Positions 63,266 to 64,000 of a stretch of DNA of 64,000 bases are shown one piece after another (the stretch's first letter is position 1; each line of letters opens with the position of its first letter). Position numbers and translations under genes: made by a program. Below the pieces are notes generated by a model. The model searched no databases. It saw only the letters and a list, made by a program, of their open reading frames with translations, and had not been told where the DNA came from. This DNA is from Sphingomonas sp. Leaf9 (GTDB lineage Bacteria; Pseudomonadota; Alphaproteobacteria; Sphingomonadales; Sphingomonadaceae): assembly GCF_001421355.1 (NCBI RefSeq), contig NZ_LMKC01000003.1:124164-188163 (forward strand). Direction: 5' to 3'.

Positions 63266-63594
63266 GCCGTCTCGACACCGTGACGGCGATGATGGAGCGC
63301 TACAACGCGCGCGACGCGGCGGGCTATGCCGCGTTCTTCGCCGACGATGGCTGCGAGGCGCAGTATCGCGGCGACGTGGTGCGCGACGGGCGGGCGGGCG
63401 TGGAAAGCGGCATGGCGGCGGTCTTCGCCGAATTTCCGCAGAATCATGCCGAGGTGCTGCAATCGTTCGAACTGGGCGAGCGCGTCGTGCTGCACGAGCG
63501 CGTCCGCCGCTCGGCCGATGCCGCACCGTTCGACGTGATGACCGTCTATTCGTTCAGCGGCGACAAGGTCAGCCGCGTGGAGTTCATTCGCTGA
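63262..63594 (+). CDS. SnoaL-like / NTF2-fold protein inside the nuo operon
   Basis: A 110-residue protein with an NTF2-like fold (SnoaL-like, nuclear transport factor 2 family). [41 protein letters not shown] is the usual N-terminal helix-helix-strand, followed by a four-strand sheet ending [19 protein letters not shown]. Such proteins are often small enzymes or ligand binders; no catalytic residue is certain. GTG start and stop overlap nuoD (GTGA) and nuoE (TGATG), so it is translated as part of the complex I operon. It could be an assembly factor, but that is inference. Confidence 0.86.
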   Translation: MSRLDTVTAMMERYNARDAAGYAAFFADDGCEAQYRGDVVRDGRAGVESGMAAVFAEFPQNHAEVLQSFELGERVVLHERVRRSADAAPFDVMTVYSFSGDKVSRVEFIR

Positions 63595-64000
63595 TGGCCG
63601 ACGCCCCCAACATCCCCGACGAAGCCGAGGTCCGCGCGCGCTGGGGCAATTTCGCCTGGACGCCGGCCAACGCCGAAAAGGCGCGCGAGATCGTCGCACG
63701 CTATCCCGAAGGTCGGCAGCAGTCGTGCACGATTCCGTTCCTCGACCTGGCCCAGCGTCAGGTTGGCGCGGAAACGCATACCCAGGGCTGGCTGCCGGTC
63801 CCGGTGATAGAATTCATCGCCCGCGAACTGGGCATGGCCTATATGCGGGTGTACGAGGTCGCGACCTTCTACACGATGTTCAACCTCGCACCGGTCGGCC
63901 GGTACCATGTGCAGGTTTGCGGCACGACGCCGTGCATGCTGCGCGGGTCGGACGACGTATTTGCGGCGTGCAAGAACCGCGGGCTGATGAAGGGCAAGAC
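63594..64000 (+). CDS. nuoE: NADH-quinone oxidoreductase subunit E, cut by window end
   Basis: The first 135 residues of the 24-kDa-type subunit are visible; the frame stays open to the window edge. It begins at the ATG overlapping the preceding stop (TGATG). The thioredoxin-like [2Fe-2S] domain shows the first two ligands, C109 and C114 (VCGTTPCMLRG); the remaining two lie beyond the window. MRVYEVATFYTMFNL is typical of NuoE. It passes electrons from NADH/FMN within the peripheral arm with NuoF, expected next. Confidence 0.95.
   Translation, partial: MADAPNIPDEAEVRARWGNFAWTPANAEKAREIVARYPEGRQQSCTIPFLDLAQRQVGAETHTQGWLPVPVIEFIARELGMAYMRVYEVATFYTMFNLAPVGRYHVQVCGTTPCMLRGSDDVFAACKNRGLMKGK

Overview
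The window is a 64 kb chromosomal segment of a high-G+C alphaproteobacterium, most likely a Sphingomonas or close relative. The evidence is the complex I gene style (a TTG-started nuoA and a nuoC with a long charged tail), the gene order zapA / 6S RNA / 5-formyl-THF cyclo-ligase, a tkt-gap-pgk-fba-thiE glycolytic run, and dispersed palindromic repeats of kinds that are common in sphingomonads. The genus is inferred from protein and repeat style and was not tested by any search.

Layout. (1) 0.1-12.5 kb: a propionyl-CoA to succinyl-CoA module is spread over both strands. It holds pccB and methylmalonyl-CoA epimerase (minus), and an enoyl-CoA hydratase, methylmalonyl-CoA mutase, bioB and pccA (plus). 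Also here are a 2OG-Fe(II) oxygenase, a LigB-type dioxygenase, an orphan [2Fe-2S] subunit and an arginine/glycine-rich RcnB-like protein. (2) 12.5-19.9 kb: a GH13 glucosidase and a GT4 glycosyltransferase, then bioF-bioD-bioA (minus), an AI-2E family permease and a tRNA-Asp. Biotin made by BioFDAB is the cofactor carried by PccA, so the biotin and propionate genes form one neighbourhood.

(3) 19.9-47.5 kb: a 27.5 kb block lies between two identical, same-strand tRNA-Asp(GTC) genes. Every gene inside is accessory uptake or catabolism. They are two DAO-type FAD oxidoreductases (one at each end), a complete Opp/Dpp-type ABC importer, a TonB-dependent receptor plus a DUF4198 protein, an Lrp-regulated cluster (class III transaminase, tartrate-type dehydrogenase, succinate-semialdehyde-type dehydrogenase, GhrA-like reductase, GNAT), a DUF1624 membrane protein, an M20 amidohydrolase-HAD-cupin group, an OprB-like porin, a PepSY/reductase/ferredoxin fusion and a second aldehyde dehydrogenase. 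Together they look like a system for importing and oxidising amine or amino-acid-type compounds.

(4) 47.5-64 kb is core again: 5-FCL, 6S RNA, zapA, tkt-gap-MOSC-pgk, an inserted RHH/MazF toxin-antitoxin pair, fba, thiE, two cell-wall enzymes, efp, an inositol monophosphatase, a YbjN-like secreted protein, and nuoABCD-(SnoaL-like)-nuoE running off the window edge.

The most unusual feature is a family of about 130-bp palindromic elements. One copy fills the pccB-mce intercistronic gap and supplies the mce Shine-Dalgarno sequence. A second copy is inserted in frame inside the pccA coding sequence, adding 44 residues to the carboxylase subunit. Several other inverted-repeat families sit in intergenic gaps, including a perfect 34-bp-arm hairpin at 38.0 kb and a two-part repeat shared between 0.6 and 55.6 kb. 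All functional calls come from reading the sequence; no database search was run.
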